DNA from: Verrucomicrobiota bacterium
GTDB lineage: Bacteria > Verrucomicrobiota > Verrucomicrobiia > Chthoniobacterales > UBA10450
NCBI GenBank assembly: GCA_003218375.1
Contig: QHNH01000008.1
Coordinates: 62,001-126,000, forward strand
Direction: 5' to 3'
Length of the DNA stretch: 64,000 nucleotides
Shown here: in pieces, positions 32,385-41,600 of the stretch
Layout of the letters: every line of letters starts with the position of its first letter
Numbering within the stretch: position 1 is the first letter of the stretch
The notes under the pieces: generated by a model
Database searches by the model: none
What the model was told of the DNA's origin: nothing
The model's input: the letters and a program-made list of their open reading frames with translations, nothing else
Made by a program: the position numbers and the translations under genes

Positions 32385-33629
32385 ATGAAACGAAAACGCG
32401 TGGTCGTTCTGGGCGCGACGGGATCGATCGGTGAGAGCGCGCTGAAGGTGGCGCACGATATTCCAGAACGGATGGAGATCGTCGGCCTGGCGGCGAACCG
32501 GAACGCACAGAAGCTGGCAGCACAGGCGAACAAAGTGCGGCCGCCGGCGGTTTGTTTGGTGGACGAAACGAAAGTCGGGGAGCTGCGAGCTGCGTTGGAA
32601 TATGAGCCCCGCATCTTCTCAGGCGAAAGCGGGCTGGTGGAGATCGCGTGCTTGGCGGAAGCGGAGATGGTGCTGGTCGCCGTTGTCGGAACCGGCGGGT
32701 TGCAGCCGGCTTTGGCGGCGATCGAGGCGGGAAAAGATCTGGCGGTGGCGAGCAAGGAAATTCTCGTGATGGCGGGGGAGATCGTGATGCGGGAGGCGGG
32801 GAAGAAAGGCGTTCAGATTTTGCCCGTCGATAGTGAGCACAACGCGATTTTTCAGTGCCTTGAAGGAAGGTTTCAGGGTTCAGGGTTCAGGGTTCAGGAG
32901 GGAGGAAGCGCGGAACGAAACTTTTCTGAAATCCGAAACCTGAAACCTGAAACCTGTGCAGATGTTCGACGACTGATCCTGACAGCGTCGGGCGGGCCGT
33001 TTCGGAATACGCCGGCGAGTGAGTTTGAAGGGATCACGGTCGAGCAGGCGTTGAAGCATCCGACCTGGAACATGGGGCCGAAGATCACGATCGATTCGGC
33101 GACGCTGTTTAATAAGGGGCTCGAGATGATCGAGGCCCATTGGCTCTTCGGCGTGGAAATGAAACGGGTGGAAGTGGTGATCCATCCGCAGAGCATCGTC
33201 CACTCGATGGTCGAATTCAGCGACGGATCTGTCCTGGCGCAGCTCAGCCATTCGGACATGTGTTTTCCGATTCAATACGCCGTTACCTGGCCGGAACGGG
33301 TGGCGAATTCGTTGCCGCCGCTCGATTTCGGGAGGGTGCGCCAGTTGGAGTTCGCGACACCCCGTTACGAAGATTTTCCGGCGCTAAACCTGGCGCGCCG
33401 CGCGGGAGAGATCGGCGGCACATTGCCGGCGGTGTTGAACGCGGCGAACGAGATCGCGGTCTCAGCTTTTCTTGAGCGCAAGATTTCCTTCCCGCGGATC
33501 TGGGAGACGGTCTCGGCCGTCATGGACCGGCACACGAACGTTGCGCACCCTGATCTGGATGCCATATTGCGCGCCGATCTATGGGCCCGCGACGAAGCTG
33601 CGGGATTCGTTAAATCGTTACATTGTTAA
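32385..33629 (+). CDS. dxr: 1-deoxy-D-xylulose 5-phosphate reductoisomerase
   Basis: Second enzyme of the MEP isoprenoid pathway; NADPH-dependent. 414 residues. VVLGATGSIGESAL (NADPH loop), VASKEILVMAG, PVDSEHNAIFQCL with metal ligands D149 and E151, LTASGGPFRNTP, HPTWNMGPKITIDSATLFNKGLE (given here as HPTWNMGPKITIDSATLFNK) and NAANEIAV are all present. Residues about 162-191 are an insertion encoded by a tandem-repeat hairpin (32871-32956), in frame and in a surface loop between the DSEHNA and TASGGP motifs. The last residues and stop codon come from another repeat arm. Despite this, all active-site motifs are intact. Confidence 0.95.
   Translation: MKRKRVVVLGATGSIGESALKVAHDIPERMEIVGLAANRNAQKLAAQANKVRPPAVCLVDETKVGELRAALEYEPRIFSGESGLVEIACLAEAEMVLVAVVGTGGLQPALAAIEAGKDLAVASKEILVMAGEIVMREAGKKGVQILPVDSEHNAIFQCLEGRFQGSGFRVQEGGSAERNFSEIRNLKPETCADVRRLILTASGGPFRNTPASEFEGITVEQALKHPTWNMGPKITIDSATLFNKGLEMIEAHWLFGVEMKRVEVVIHPQSIVHSMVEFSDGSVLAQLSHSDMCFPIQYAVTWPERVANSLPPLDFGRVRQLEFATPRYEDFPALNLARRAGEIGGTLPAVLNAANEIAVSAFLERKISFPRIWETVSAVMDRHTNVAHPDLDAILRADLWARDEAAGFVKSLHC
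32871..32956. repeat. Tandem-repeat hairpin inserted in frame in dxr (GGTTCAG units)
   Basis: The left arm has TTTCAGGGTTCAGGGTTCAG and GGTTCAGG (7-bp unit GGTTCAG). The right arm has CTGAAATCCGAAACCTGAAA and CCTGAAACCTG (unit AAACCTG), the inverted complement. The loop is about 27 bp. Length and phase preserve the dxr reading frame. Confidence 0.93.
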
Positions 33630-33707
33630 ATGGTTACATCGGCTGGCCCGCATTTGTCTTGATCGCAATTCACGATGTAACTTTGTAACGATTCACCTTT
33701 TGTAACG
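33609..33707. repeat. Tandem-repeat hairpin, GTTACA/GTTAAAT units
   Basis: GTTAAATCGTTACATTGTTA and AATGGTTACATCG on the left, CGATGTAACTTTGTAACGAT and TCACCTTTTGTAACG on the right. ACATCG/CGATGT and TGTTAC/GTAACA-like segments pair. The left arm contains the dxr stop codon; the right arm ends 13 bp before the rseP start. Confidence 0.8.
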
Positions 33708-33719
33708 TCACGCTTTCCC

Positions 33720-35147
33720 ATGCTCGGCCATATCCTGCGCGTCATTTTCATCCTCCTCGAGGTCGTTCTCCTTTTTAATTTGCTCATCGTCGTTCACGAG
33801 CTGGGGCATTTCCTGGCGGCGCGCTGGCGCGGATTATATATAGAAGGGTTCGGCGTCTGGTTCGGGAAACCGATCTGGAAGAAGACGATCAACGGCGTCC
33901 AGTACTCGTTAGGCTCGCTCCCCTTCGGCGGTTTCGTGAAACTGCCGCAGCTCGCGCCGATGGACATGATCGAGGGCAAGGCGGACCTGGATCGGGCGCG
34001 GCTTCCGAAAATTTCCGCGCTGGATAAGGTGATTGTCGCGATCGCGGGACCGCTCTTCAGCGTGTTGCTCGCGTTGTTCTTCGCTTGCGTGGTTTGGGCG
34101 GTCGGACATCCGGTGAGCGAATCGGACCTGACGACGGTGATCGGTTACGTGCATCAGGATTCACCGGCGGCGAAGGCGGGGCTGCGGCCAGGCGACAAGA
34201 TTCTCGAAGTCGATGGCCGGCCGGTCTCGCGATTCTTTGGAATGAACGACAGCGTGGTCTGGAACATCGTGCGCAGCGAAGGCGCGTCGATCCCATTCAA
34301 GATCGATCGGGACGGGAAAGTGATGACGGTCGACGTGGTGCCGGTCATTGCCGAGACGAGCGGCTGGCGCCGAAAGAGTACGCGGCAGGTAATGATTCAG
34401 CCGGCTGTGACGCCGCTGGTCGATGAAGTGGACAAAGACACGCCGGCGGCAAAGGCGGGGATGAAGCCGGGCGATATCATCACGGCAGTCAACGGCCAAC
34501 GAATTCTCAGTCCTCTCAGCCTGATCGACGAAATCGACAAACACCCGACCGACGAGCTGACCCTGGACGTGCGGCGAGGTTCGGAATCGCTCCAGCTAAA
34601 AATGCGGCCGGTTCCGCTGACCGCCGAAGGCACGACGAAACCGCGGATCGGCGTTCATTGGGACACGGGCGGACAGCTCTCGATTTCGCATCCGGACCCG
34701 GTCGAGCAGGTTTATCACAGTATCACGAGCACGCTCCAAACGATCGGCGCCGTGGCCTCGCCGAAGTCGGACGTGAAGCTGCAACACATGAGCGGCCCGG
34801 TAATGATCGTGAAGATTTACTACATGCTGTTCGAGAGTGAGAACGGCTGGAAGCTCGCGCTTTGGTTCAGCGTGATCCTGAACGTGAACCTCGCGATCCT
34901 GAACATGCTGCCGATCCCGGTGCTCGACGGCGGCCACATTGTTCTCGCGCTCATCGAAGGCGTCCGCCGGAAACCCGTGAACATGAAAATCCTCGAATGG
35001 GTGCAGACGGCCTGCGCCACCTTGATCATCGGCTACATGCTTTACATTAGCTTCTTCGACATTGGCGATCTGTTCGGGAAGAACAACGACCGGAAAGCGC
35101 CGCGGAAAGAAGCGCCGGCCTCGACGAAAGCTTCGCCGGCACCGTAA
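33720..35147 (+). CDS. rseP: RIP zinc metalloprotease RseP (site-2 protease)
   Basis: 475 residues, inner-membrane intramembrane protease of the envelope-stress pathway. Zinc site VHELGH at 25-30 in the first transmembrane helix, and the third ligand in NMLPIPVLDGGH near residue 403. Between them lie two PDZ domains (about 125-205 and 215-305), each with a GLRPGDKILEVDG- or GMKPGDIITAVNG-like loop. A C-terminal basic, proline/alanine-rich tail of about 25 residues is unusual. The gene follows cdsA and dxr, the customary order. Its anti-sigma substrate is not in the window. Confidence 0.95.
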   Translation: MLGHILRVIFILLEVVLLFNLLIVVHELGHFLAARWRGLYIEGFGVWFGKPIWKKTINGVQYSLGSLPFGGFVKLPQLAPMDMIEGKADLDRARLPKISALDKVIVAIAGPLFSVLLALFFACVVWAVGHPVSESDLTTVIGYVHQDSPAAKAGLRPGDKILEVDGRPVSRFFGMNDSVVWNIVRSEGASIPFKIDRDGKVMTVDVVPVIAETSGWRRKSTRQVMIQPAVTPLVDEVDKDTPAAKAGMKPGDIITAVNGQRILSPLSLIDEIDKHPTDELTLDVRRGSESLQLKMRPVPLTAEGTTKPRIGVHWDTGGQLSISHPDPVEQVYHSITSTLQTIGAVASPKSDVKLQHMSGPVMIVKIYYMLFESENGWKLALWFSVILNVNLAILNMLPIPVLDGGHIVLALIEGVRRKPVNMKILEWVQTACATLIIGYMLYISFFDIGDLFGKNNDRKAPRKEAPASTKASPAP

Positions 35148-35189
35148 ACCACGGGTTGGCATTCCGGCGCGATGCGCGGATGCTAAGTC

Positions 35190-35525
35190 ATGAATTCAGC
35201 CATGACGACAACGGCGTTCGCACTCGATGGTTATCGGATCGTGAAAACCTTCGGCGTTGTTCGCGGCATCATCGTCCGTTCGCGTTCGATCTTCGGAACG
35301 ATCGGCGCCGGATTGCAAACCCTGGTCGGTGGAAACATCTCGATCTTCACCGACCTGTGCGAGCAAACGCGGCGCGATGCGCTGGAGCAAATGTTGCAAC
35401 ATGCCGCCGCGCTTGGCGCGAATGCGGTGATCGGCTTGCGCTATGACGCAACCGAGATCATGCAAGGCGTAACGGAGGTTCTCTGTTACGGCACCGCAGT
35501 CCTCGTAGAACCGGCAGCCGTCTGA
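35190..35525 (+). CDS. YbjQ/UPF0145 family protein
   Basis: 111 residues. [40 protein letters not shown] and [18 protein letters not shown] are diagnostic of the YbjQ (DUF74) family, small pentameric proteins of uncertain function proposed to bind metal. Two in-frame ATGs (35190 and 35202) are possible. It lies 42 bp after rseP and 42 bp before the small PF-x-PF ORF. Confidence 0.9.
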   Translation: MNSAMTTTAFALDGYRIVKTFGVVRGIIVRSRSIFGTIGAGLQTLVGGNISIFTDLCEQTRRDALEQMLQHAAALGANAVIGLRYDATEIMQGVTEVLCYGTAVLVEPAAV

Positions 35526-35567
35526 GATGTCAGATTGAATCGGGGAGTTGCAGCGATATGTTGGGGC

Positions 35568-35804
35568 ATGACCTTCCAGGAAATTAAGGACCGCTATTCC
35601 GCGGCGCCCTTTCGCCCTTTCGAAATCGTCTTGACGAACGCCCGCCACATTCGGGTCAATCATCCTGAGTTTATGGCGCTGTCGCCGGACGAAGACACTG
35701 TCGTCGTTTACGAGAACGACGGTCATCTCACAATCGACGTCCCGCTGGTGATTGCTGTGAAGGAATTGAAAAACGGCGCCCGTCCGCGCAAGGGCAAGCG
35801 GTGA
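35568..35804 (+). CDS. Small conserved hypothetical protein, PF-x-PF family (copy 2)
   Basis: 78 residues from ATG 35568: MTFQEIKDRYSAAPFRPFEI, HIRVNHPEFMALSPDEDTVV, VYENDGHLTIDVPL and a basic C-terminus. It is a distant paralogue of the ORF at 26561, with the same spacing of P-F-x-P-F, His-Pro and V-V-V-Y-x-x-D-G. Its stop codon overlaps the GTG start of ispG (GTGA), so translation is coupled to ispG. Function unknown. Confidence 0.8.
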   Translation: MTFQEIKDRYSAAPFRPFEIVLTNARHIRVNHPEFMALSPDEDTVVVYENDGHLTIDVPLVIAVKELKNGARPRKGKR

Positions 35805-37675
35805 ACTACTGCGATAGTCCGTACCGCTATCGTCGTCGCGCGACGCGCGAGGTAATGGTGGGCCGCGTCGGGATCGGCGCCGCGAACCCGATCCGGGTCC
35901 AGTCCATGATTACGTGCGACACGATGGACACCGAGGCGTCCATCGCGCAGACGATCGAGCTGGCCGAAGCCGGCTGCGAGATCGTGCGGATCACGGCGCC
36001 GACGGTGAAGGACGCGGCGAATTTGCAGAACATCGTGCGCGGATTGCGCGAGCGCGGCTGCGATGTCCCGATCGTGGCCGATATTCATTTCAAACCCGAA
36101 GCCGCGATGGAAGCGGCCAGGTGGGTGGAGAAAGTCCGAATCAATCCCGGGAACTACGCGGATTCGAAGAAGTTCAAGATCCTCGAATACACGGACGAGC
36201 AGTACGCCGCGGAACTGGAGCGCATTCGCGAACGGTTCACGCCGCTGGTGAAGCTTTGCCAGGAGCTCGGGCGCGCTCTGCGCATCGGGACCAATCACGG
36301 TTCGCTCTCGGACCGGATCATGAATCGCTATGGGGACACGCCGCTGGGAATGGTGGAGAGCGCGCTCGAATTCGCCCGGATCGCGCGCGATCTCGATTAT
36401 CACGCGTTCGTGTTCTCGATGAAATCGAGCAACCCCAAGGTGATGATCAACGCCTATCGTTTGTTGGTCGCGCGGTTGAGCGAAGAAGGAGCGGATTGGA
36501 ATTACCCAATCCATCTCGGGGTGACCGAGGCGGGCGAAGGCGAAGATGCGCGAATCAAGAGCGCGATTGGGATTGGATCGCTTCTCCAGGATGGGATCGG
36601 CGATACGATTCGCGTTTCGCTCACGGAGGACAGCATTCATGAAATCCCGGTGGCGCGGGCATTGGTCGCGATGATCGCGACAAGCTCCAACATCCAAGCT
36701 CCAAGCTCCAAACCCGAATTATCGTTCGACCCGTTTTCGTATTCGCGCCGCGCGACCGAGACGATCGAGTGCGATGGAGTTCGGGTGGGCGGCGAAGAAC
36801 TAATGCGAGTAGTCGTTAGGCGGGCCACCTTTGAAAAAGTCGCGCACAAGATCGACCGGCTGGGGGATTACAAACCGGAAATCGTTTATGAGGACGCGCG
36901 CATTCGTGAGATCGATCCTCGCGATGACGAGGCGGTGGCGCGCGTGAATGAGAACGATGAGCCGCAGCTCGTCACGGTGCGCGATGACGTCGATCTGCCA
37001 GTGATCGTCGCGTTTCGCTTGCTTGCGGCAAAACTGGCGGCGCGCCATCCGATTCTTTTGAAGGACGTGCTTGCGAATGACGAAGCACGAATGACGAATG
37101 CCGAAGGAGGTCCGAATGACCGAATGACGAAAAGCAATTCGGGCTTCGGCATTCCTTCGTCATTAGACATTCGTCATTCGTCATTTCTCCACACCCTGTT
37201 GAGCGCTGCAACAAACATTGGCTCACTATTGTGCGATGGGATCGGGGACGCGGTGTTGATCCAGGGAGAGGAGGCGCCGGGGCAGGCGTTGCGCCTGAGT
37301 TACAACATTCTCCAGGCGGCCGGCTCCCGTATTTTCAAGACCGATTATGTGGCGTGCCCCTCGTGTGGGCGAACCCTGTTCAATCTCCAGACGACGACGG
37401 CGCGAATCAAAGCCGCGACTCTGCATCTCAAGGGAGTGAAGATCGCGATCATGGGTTGCATCGTAAATGGACCCGGGGAAATGGCGGACGCGGATTTCGG
37501 CTACGTCGGGGGCGCTCCCGGCAAGGTGAATCTTTACGTCGGCAAAACCGCGGTGAAATTCAACATCCCGGAAGCCGAGGCGGTGGAGCGTCTGCAGGAT
37601 TTGATCCGGGAACATGGCAAATGGGTGGAACCGGCCGAGCCGGTTAACGCTGGCGTGGAGGCCGCTTCGCTGTAA
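35801..37675 (+). CDS. ispG: (E)-4-hydroxy-3-methylbut-2-enyl-diphosphate synthase, long form
   Basis: Penultimate MEP-pathway enzyme, a 4Fe-4S protein. 624 residues, the long type with an extra middle domain also found in Chlamydiae, Bacteroidetes and plants. TIM-barrel motifs include NPIRVQSMITCDTMD, VADIHFKP, RINPGNYAD and GTNHGSLSDRIM. Cluster ligands are C519 and C522 (ACPSCGRTL), C553 (MGCIVNGPGE) and E560. Two tandem-repeat segments interrupt the middle domain in frame: residues about 295-304 (36682-36711) and 425-463 (37075-37187). GTG 35801 overlaps the previous stop. Iron-sulfur motifs remain intact, so the enzyme is probably active. Confidence 0.95.
   Translation: MNYCDSPYRYRRRATREVMVGRVGIGAANPIRVQSMITCDTMDTEASIAQTIELAEAGCEIVRITAPTVKDAANLQNIVRGLRERGCDVPIVADIHFKPEAAMEAARWVEKVRINPGNYADSKKFKILEYTDEQYAAELERIRERFTPLVKLCQELGRALRIGTNHGSLSDRIMNRYGDTPLGMVESALEFARIARDLDYHAFVFSMKSSNPKVMINAYRLLVARLSEEGADWNYPIHLGVTEAGEGEDARIKSAIGIGSLLQDGIGDTIRVSLTEDSIHEIPVARALVAMIATSSNIQAPSSKPELSFDPFSYSRRATETIECDGVRVGGEELMRVVVRRATFEKVAHKIDRLGDYKPEIVYEDARIREIDPRDDEAVARVNENDEPQLVTVRDDVDLPVIVAFRLLAAKLAARHPILLKDVLANDEARMTNAEGGPNDRMTKSNSGFGIPSSLDIRHSSFLHTLLSAATNIGSLLCDGIGDAVLIQGEEAPGQALRLSYNILQAAGSRIFKTDYVACPSCGRTLFNLQTTTARIKAATLHLKGVKIAIMGCIVNGPGEMADADFGYVGGAPGKVNLYVGKTAVKFNIPEAEAVERLQDLIREHGKWVEPAEPVNAGVEAASL
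36682..36711. repeat. Tandem-repeat arm inside ispG, AGCTCCA units
   Basis: CAAGCTCCAACATCCAAGCT and CCAAGCTCCA: three to four copies of a 7-bp unit identical to that in the hairpin at 19195-19330. It is in frame and encodes a Ser/Pro-rich spacer. No inverted arm follows. Confidence 0.85.
37075..37187. repeat. Tandem-repeat hairpin inserted in frame in ispG (AATGACG units)
   Basis: Left arm GAATGACGAAGCACGAATGA, CGAATGCCGAAGG, CCGAATGACCGAATGACG; right arm TTCGGCATTCCTTCGTCATT, CATTCGTCATTCGTCATT. It is read through as residues about 425-463 of IspG (NDEARMTNAEGGPNDRMTKS and following). The unit matches the hairpin at 24151-24275. Confidence 0.93.
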
Positions 37676-37769
37676 TGCTTTCCCGGATACGATGTCGCGG
37701 TTGCCTGCGAGCCCCGAATAATATCCGTCCGAGTTCAGTCTGAATACGAATTAAGGAAAAGAGGAGCTT

Positions 37770-38000
37770 ATGAAATACAAACTTGCTGTAATGTTGGCCG
37801 CGATCATTTGCGCGGGCGGAGTGATGGTTCCGAGAACGGCCGAGGCGCTACGGATCAACATCGCGATCGGTGACCGGCCCTACTACACCCACGGACCGTG
37901 GTACTGGAATGATGGGGTGAGGTGGTATTGGATTCCGGGACATTGGAGCTGGCGTTACCATCACCGGGTTTGGATCCAGGGCCACTACGCGCCGCGGTAA
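37770..38000 (+). CDS. Secreted WXXGXW-repeat protein
   Basis: 76 residues. A signal peptide (cleavage near RTAEA, about residue 26) is followed by a short aromatic protein with YTHGPWYWNDGVRWYWIPGH, W..R.., VWIQGHYAPR: the W-x-x-G-H-W/Y repeats of the YXWGXW family. Function unknown; exported or outer-membrane-associated. A strong ribosome-binding site (AAGAGGAG) precedes ATG 37770, and a classic terminator follows 34 bp after the stop, so it is a single-gene, well-expressed unit. Confidence 0.85.
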   Translation: MKYKLAVMLAAIICAGGVMVPRTAEALRINIAIGDRPYYTHGPWYWNDGVRWYWIPGHWSWRYHHRVWIQGHYAPR

Positions 38001-38033
38001 TCGAACCGACCGATCACATTTGGAATTAATTGA

Positions 38034-38067
38034 GCGCCGCACGAGGTTCCGTGCGGCGCTTTTTTTT
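38034..38067 (+). terminator. Intrinsic terminator
   Basis: Perfect 10-bp GC-rich stem GCGCCGCACG/CGTGCGGCGC with a 6-nt loop followed by eight T residues. It ends the WXXGXW gene transcript. Confidence 0.93.
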
Positions 38068-38144
38068 GAGATTGCTGAGACTGGTGTCCCAGAGTAGCAA
38101 TCTGGGCGGCATCGCAACTCGCCTGCTCCAATCGCTTCCAAGTT

Positions 38145-38360
38145 ATGAAAAACTTTCTACTCCTCATTCTCGCTCTCGGTGTTCTCGCGGTCGCGGGCTG
38201 TTCCCGCTCTGATAACCAAACCACCGTCAAGCCGCAGAGCACGCCAGACGCCGAGCGGCTGAAGTCCGACTCCGAACGCCTGCAACAGGCGACCGCGAAC
38301 GCGGCGAAGGAAAGAGAGAAGGCGAACCAGCCTACGCCGAGTCCCACGACCTCGCCGTAG
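38145..38360 (+). CDS. Small lipoprotein (71 aa)
   Basis: A 71-residue precursor with lipobox LAVAGC, so Cys19 is lipid-modified. The mature part is Thr/Ser/Pro- and Lys/Glu-rich with a short helical run (DAERLKSDSERLQQATANAA), ending TPSPTTSP. It resembles small helical outer-membrane lipoproteins but no named family is recognised. It is placed alone after a terminator. Confidence 0.8.
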   Translation: MKNFLLLILALGVLAVAGCSRSDNQTTVKPQSTPDAERLKSDSERLQQATANAAKEREKANQPTPSPTTSP

Positions 38361-38522
38361 GACAACGTTCGTTCCTGTGGAGGATCGCTCCGGCGCGCTC
38401 TCCGGAAAAAACAGCGTGCTCGAATCGCCGGAGAAAGAAGGCTGACAGCAGTCGAGCCACAATTCCTTACCAGCGGATCGCTGGCAGGAACATTACATTT
38501 TCGTCATACTGAAACAAAATGA

Positions 38523-38551
38523 TTGCCTCGATTTTTACGGCCCGATAAAAA
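38523..38551 (+). promoter_or_regulatory. Possible sigma70-type promoter before the 1385-residue exoprotein gene
   Basis: TTGCCT and TAAAAA are separated by 17 bp, each matching four of six consensus positions, about 55 bp upstream of the ATG. The 245-bp gap before this gene (38361-38605) otherwise shows only a small palindrome near 38470 and no coding potential I can support. Confidence 0.3.
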
Positions 38552-38605
38552 CATCCCCTCACCTTGGCAGCTCACCTAACTCGTTAACACTAACCGAATC
38601 ACCTT

Positions 38606-41600
38606 ATGTCTCGTTATCTAAAGACTCTTTTCCCGATCACGCTGGTGGTCGCACTCGTGGCCGCTTTCTTCACCTTCCGCGGTGAGGCGCAGCAACCAAA
38701 GCCGGCCAGTAAAACCGCCAACACCGTCGCCCCCATCACGATCCTGCCGGTCGCTTTCGCCGAAACCGGGGAAGTGCGGGATCTGCCCGACATGAAAACA
38801 CTCGACCTCTCAGAGGTGCCTCCCAACAGCGAGATTCCAGGGCGAGAAATAAACGAGCTGAACTCGACGCTGGTAAAGACACCAAATGCGGCCTCGGCGA
38901 GGATTCCTTCCCTTGATGCCGCGCTTACCGGGAAGCCGGCGGGGCCGATGGCGCCGAGCGCGGTCGGTGCGCCTATCGTTACTTTCGATGGTTTGGACGA
39001 CACCATTAACACGGTCTTTTACGGCACCCAGTTTGCGCCCTCGGACGAGAACATCGCGGTCGGTCCCAATGACGTCGTTCAGACGGTTAACAACGGATTT
39101 CGGATTTGGAGTAAGACCGGGGCGCCAAAGGTCGCAGCGAAACAGATCAGCAAACTGTTCACAAAACTGGGTGGAGTGTGCGCTAGTTTCGATGATGGCG
39201 ACCCGGTCGTGCAGCATGATCGGATGGCGGATCGCTGGATCATTTCCCAGTTCGGCTTCGCCAGCCAAACCGCGCCGCCCTACCATGAATGCATCGCGGT
39301 TTCCAAGGGAAGCGATCCGGCGGGCGCGTACTATGCCTACGATTTTGTCACCGTGGGAAGCAACTTCCCTGACTATCCCAAGCTTACGACATGGCCGGAC
39401 GGTTATTACATGACGGTCAATCAATTCCTGGCGCCGACGCTAAGCTTCAACGGCACGGGGGTGTATGCCTTTGACCGGGCCAAGATGCTTGTGGGCGATC
39501 CAACGGCGGGAGCGATTTATTTTAACCTCGATCTGACCTCGCATCCGGAAGGCATCTTTGCGATGCAGCCGACCGATATGGACGGTTTCCTTTTGCCGCC
39601 CACGGGCGATCCGAACGTGTTCGCCTACATTCTTTCGGATGAGTTTGAAAGCGCGCCTTTCAACGTGGATGCGCTGCGCATGTTTAATTTCCTCGCGGAC
39701 TTCACGACGCCGGCTAACTCCACCTTCACCGAGCGCGCCGAGAGCCCGCTCGCCATGGCTGCCTACGACCCTCGCTATCCCACCGGCTCGAACGGACGAA
39801 ACGACATTAAGCAGCCACCGACGGCGAACAACGCCGTCGATGCACTTGATAACATCGGATACCACCTGATGTACCGGTTGGAGTATCGCCGGCTCGCGGC
39901 CGCCAATGAAAACCTCACCGGCAGCTTTACGGTCAACGTTAGTGGCGTCGATCCCTCGGCTAGTAATGCCAACTACCAGGCCGGCATTCGCTATTTCGAA
40001 ATCAGACGAACCACCAACACCACGCCCGGGACCTATGTGATGTTCGACCAGGCGACCTTTTCGCCTGACGCCGGCAATCCGGCCACCGGCCTGAACCGCT
40101 GGCTGCCGAGTGCCGCGATTGACGTCCAAGGCAACCTGGCCGTCAGCTACAGCACCTCGAGCACGACGGTCTTCCCGTCGATCACGTATGCCGGCCGAGA
40201 CTTTAACGCCGCCGGTATTCCCGCGGCCGGGCTGAGCACCGAAACAACGCTCTTCGCCGGCGCCGGGTCCCAAATTGGCAGCGGCCATCGCTGGGGTGAC
40301 TACCAGTCTCTGCAAGTCGATCCGAGCGACGATTGCACGTTCTGGACGACCAATCAGTATTATGCTGTAACCAGCTCGTTCAACTGGAAGACCCGCATCG
40401 GTGCGTTCAAGTTTGCGTCCTGCACCGCGCCGAGCCAGGGCACACTCACTGGCACCGTCACGGCGTGCGATACCGGCGCGCCGCTGTCGAATGTGCTGGT
40501 TCAGGTCTCGAACGGATTCTCGGCCGGGACTGGTCCGGACGGAAAATATTCCATCCAATTGCCGGCACCGGCTGGTGGACTAACCTCGACGGCTTACACG
40601 GTGACGTTTTCGAGCCCCGGCCGCCTTTGCACGGCAAGTGGACCCTTCACGGTGACAATTGTTGATCAGCAGACCAAGACCCAAGACGCGTGCTTGAATG
40701 GTGTAGCCCATCCGATTGTCGATACCACCAATCCCGTTTCGGTCGTACTTTCTCCGACCGCCGGCAACGGCAATGGGATTGTCGATCCGAATGAATGCAA
40801 CGTGATTAATGTGCGCTTGACCAACACCGGTTGCGCCACTGGACGCACGGTTTCGGCAGTGCTGACCACGAACACTCCGGGGGTCACCGTTAATTCGCCC
40901 GGCAGCTCGACCTACCCCGATATCCCGATCGATGCGCTCGGCTTTAATCAACAGCCGTTCCGCTTCACCACCTCACCGGCATTTGTTTGCGGAACCGCGA
41001 TTAACTTCACGCTGACCGCGACGTTCAACGGCGGCACGGCGGTGAGCACCTTCAGCATCCCAACGTGCACGGAAACGCAGCCGACGCAGTCCGCCACCGG
41101 CAACCTCGATAGCACCGATCCGACGACCCCCGGCAATGGACGCCTGGGACGCAACGGTGCTATCAGCACTTGCTCGGGCAAGGGTTGCCCCGGTAGCCTG
41201 AACGCGACCAACAACCATTACGATGTCGTTTCGTTCGTCAACAGCGGCCCACTCTCGGCCTGCGCGACGATCACCCTGAACTCAGCGAATGGCGTCCAGT
41301 TGATTGGCGCCTCGTATAACGGCCCGTTCGTTCCGGCGAACTTCTGCACCAACTATGCTGGGGACCCGGGTGGCAGCGCCAACGGCGACGTGAAATGGCA
41401 GGAGACGGTCGCGGCGGGAGGCACCATTAATGTGGTGGTTTGGGAAGTGACCGCCAACCAGGCGAGCACCTTTAATGCGGGCGCAGGCACTCCCTACACC
41501 ATCAAAGTGGACGGTCTGAGTGCTCCCGCGCTGCCTGGCAATGGCCCGTGTGCCACCACGCTGAGCACGCAGGTGACCCCGACCGCGACAACGCTCGGCA

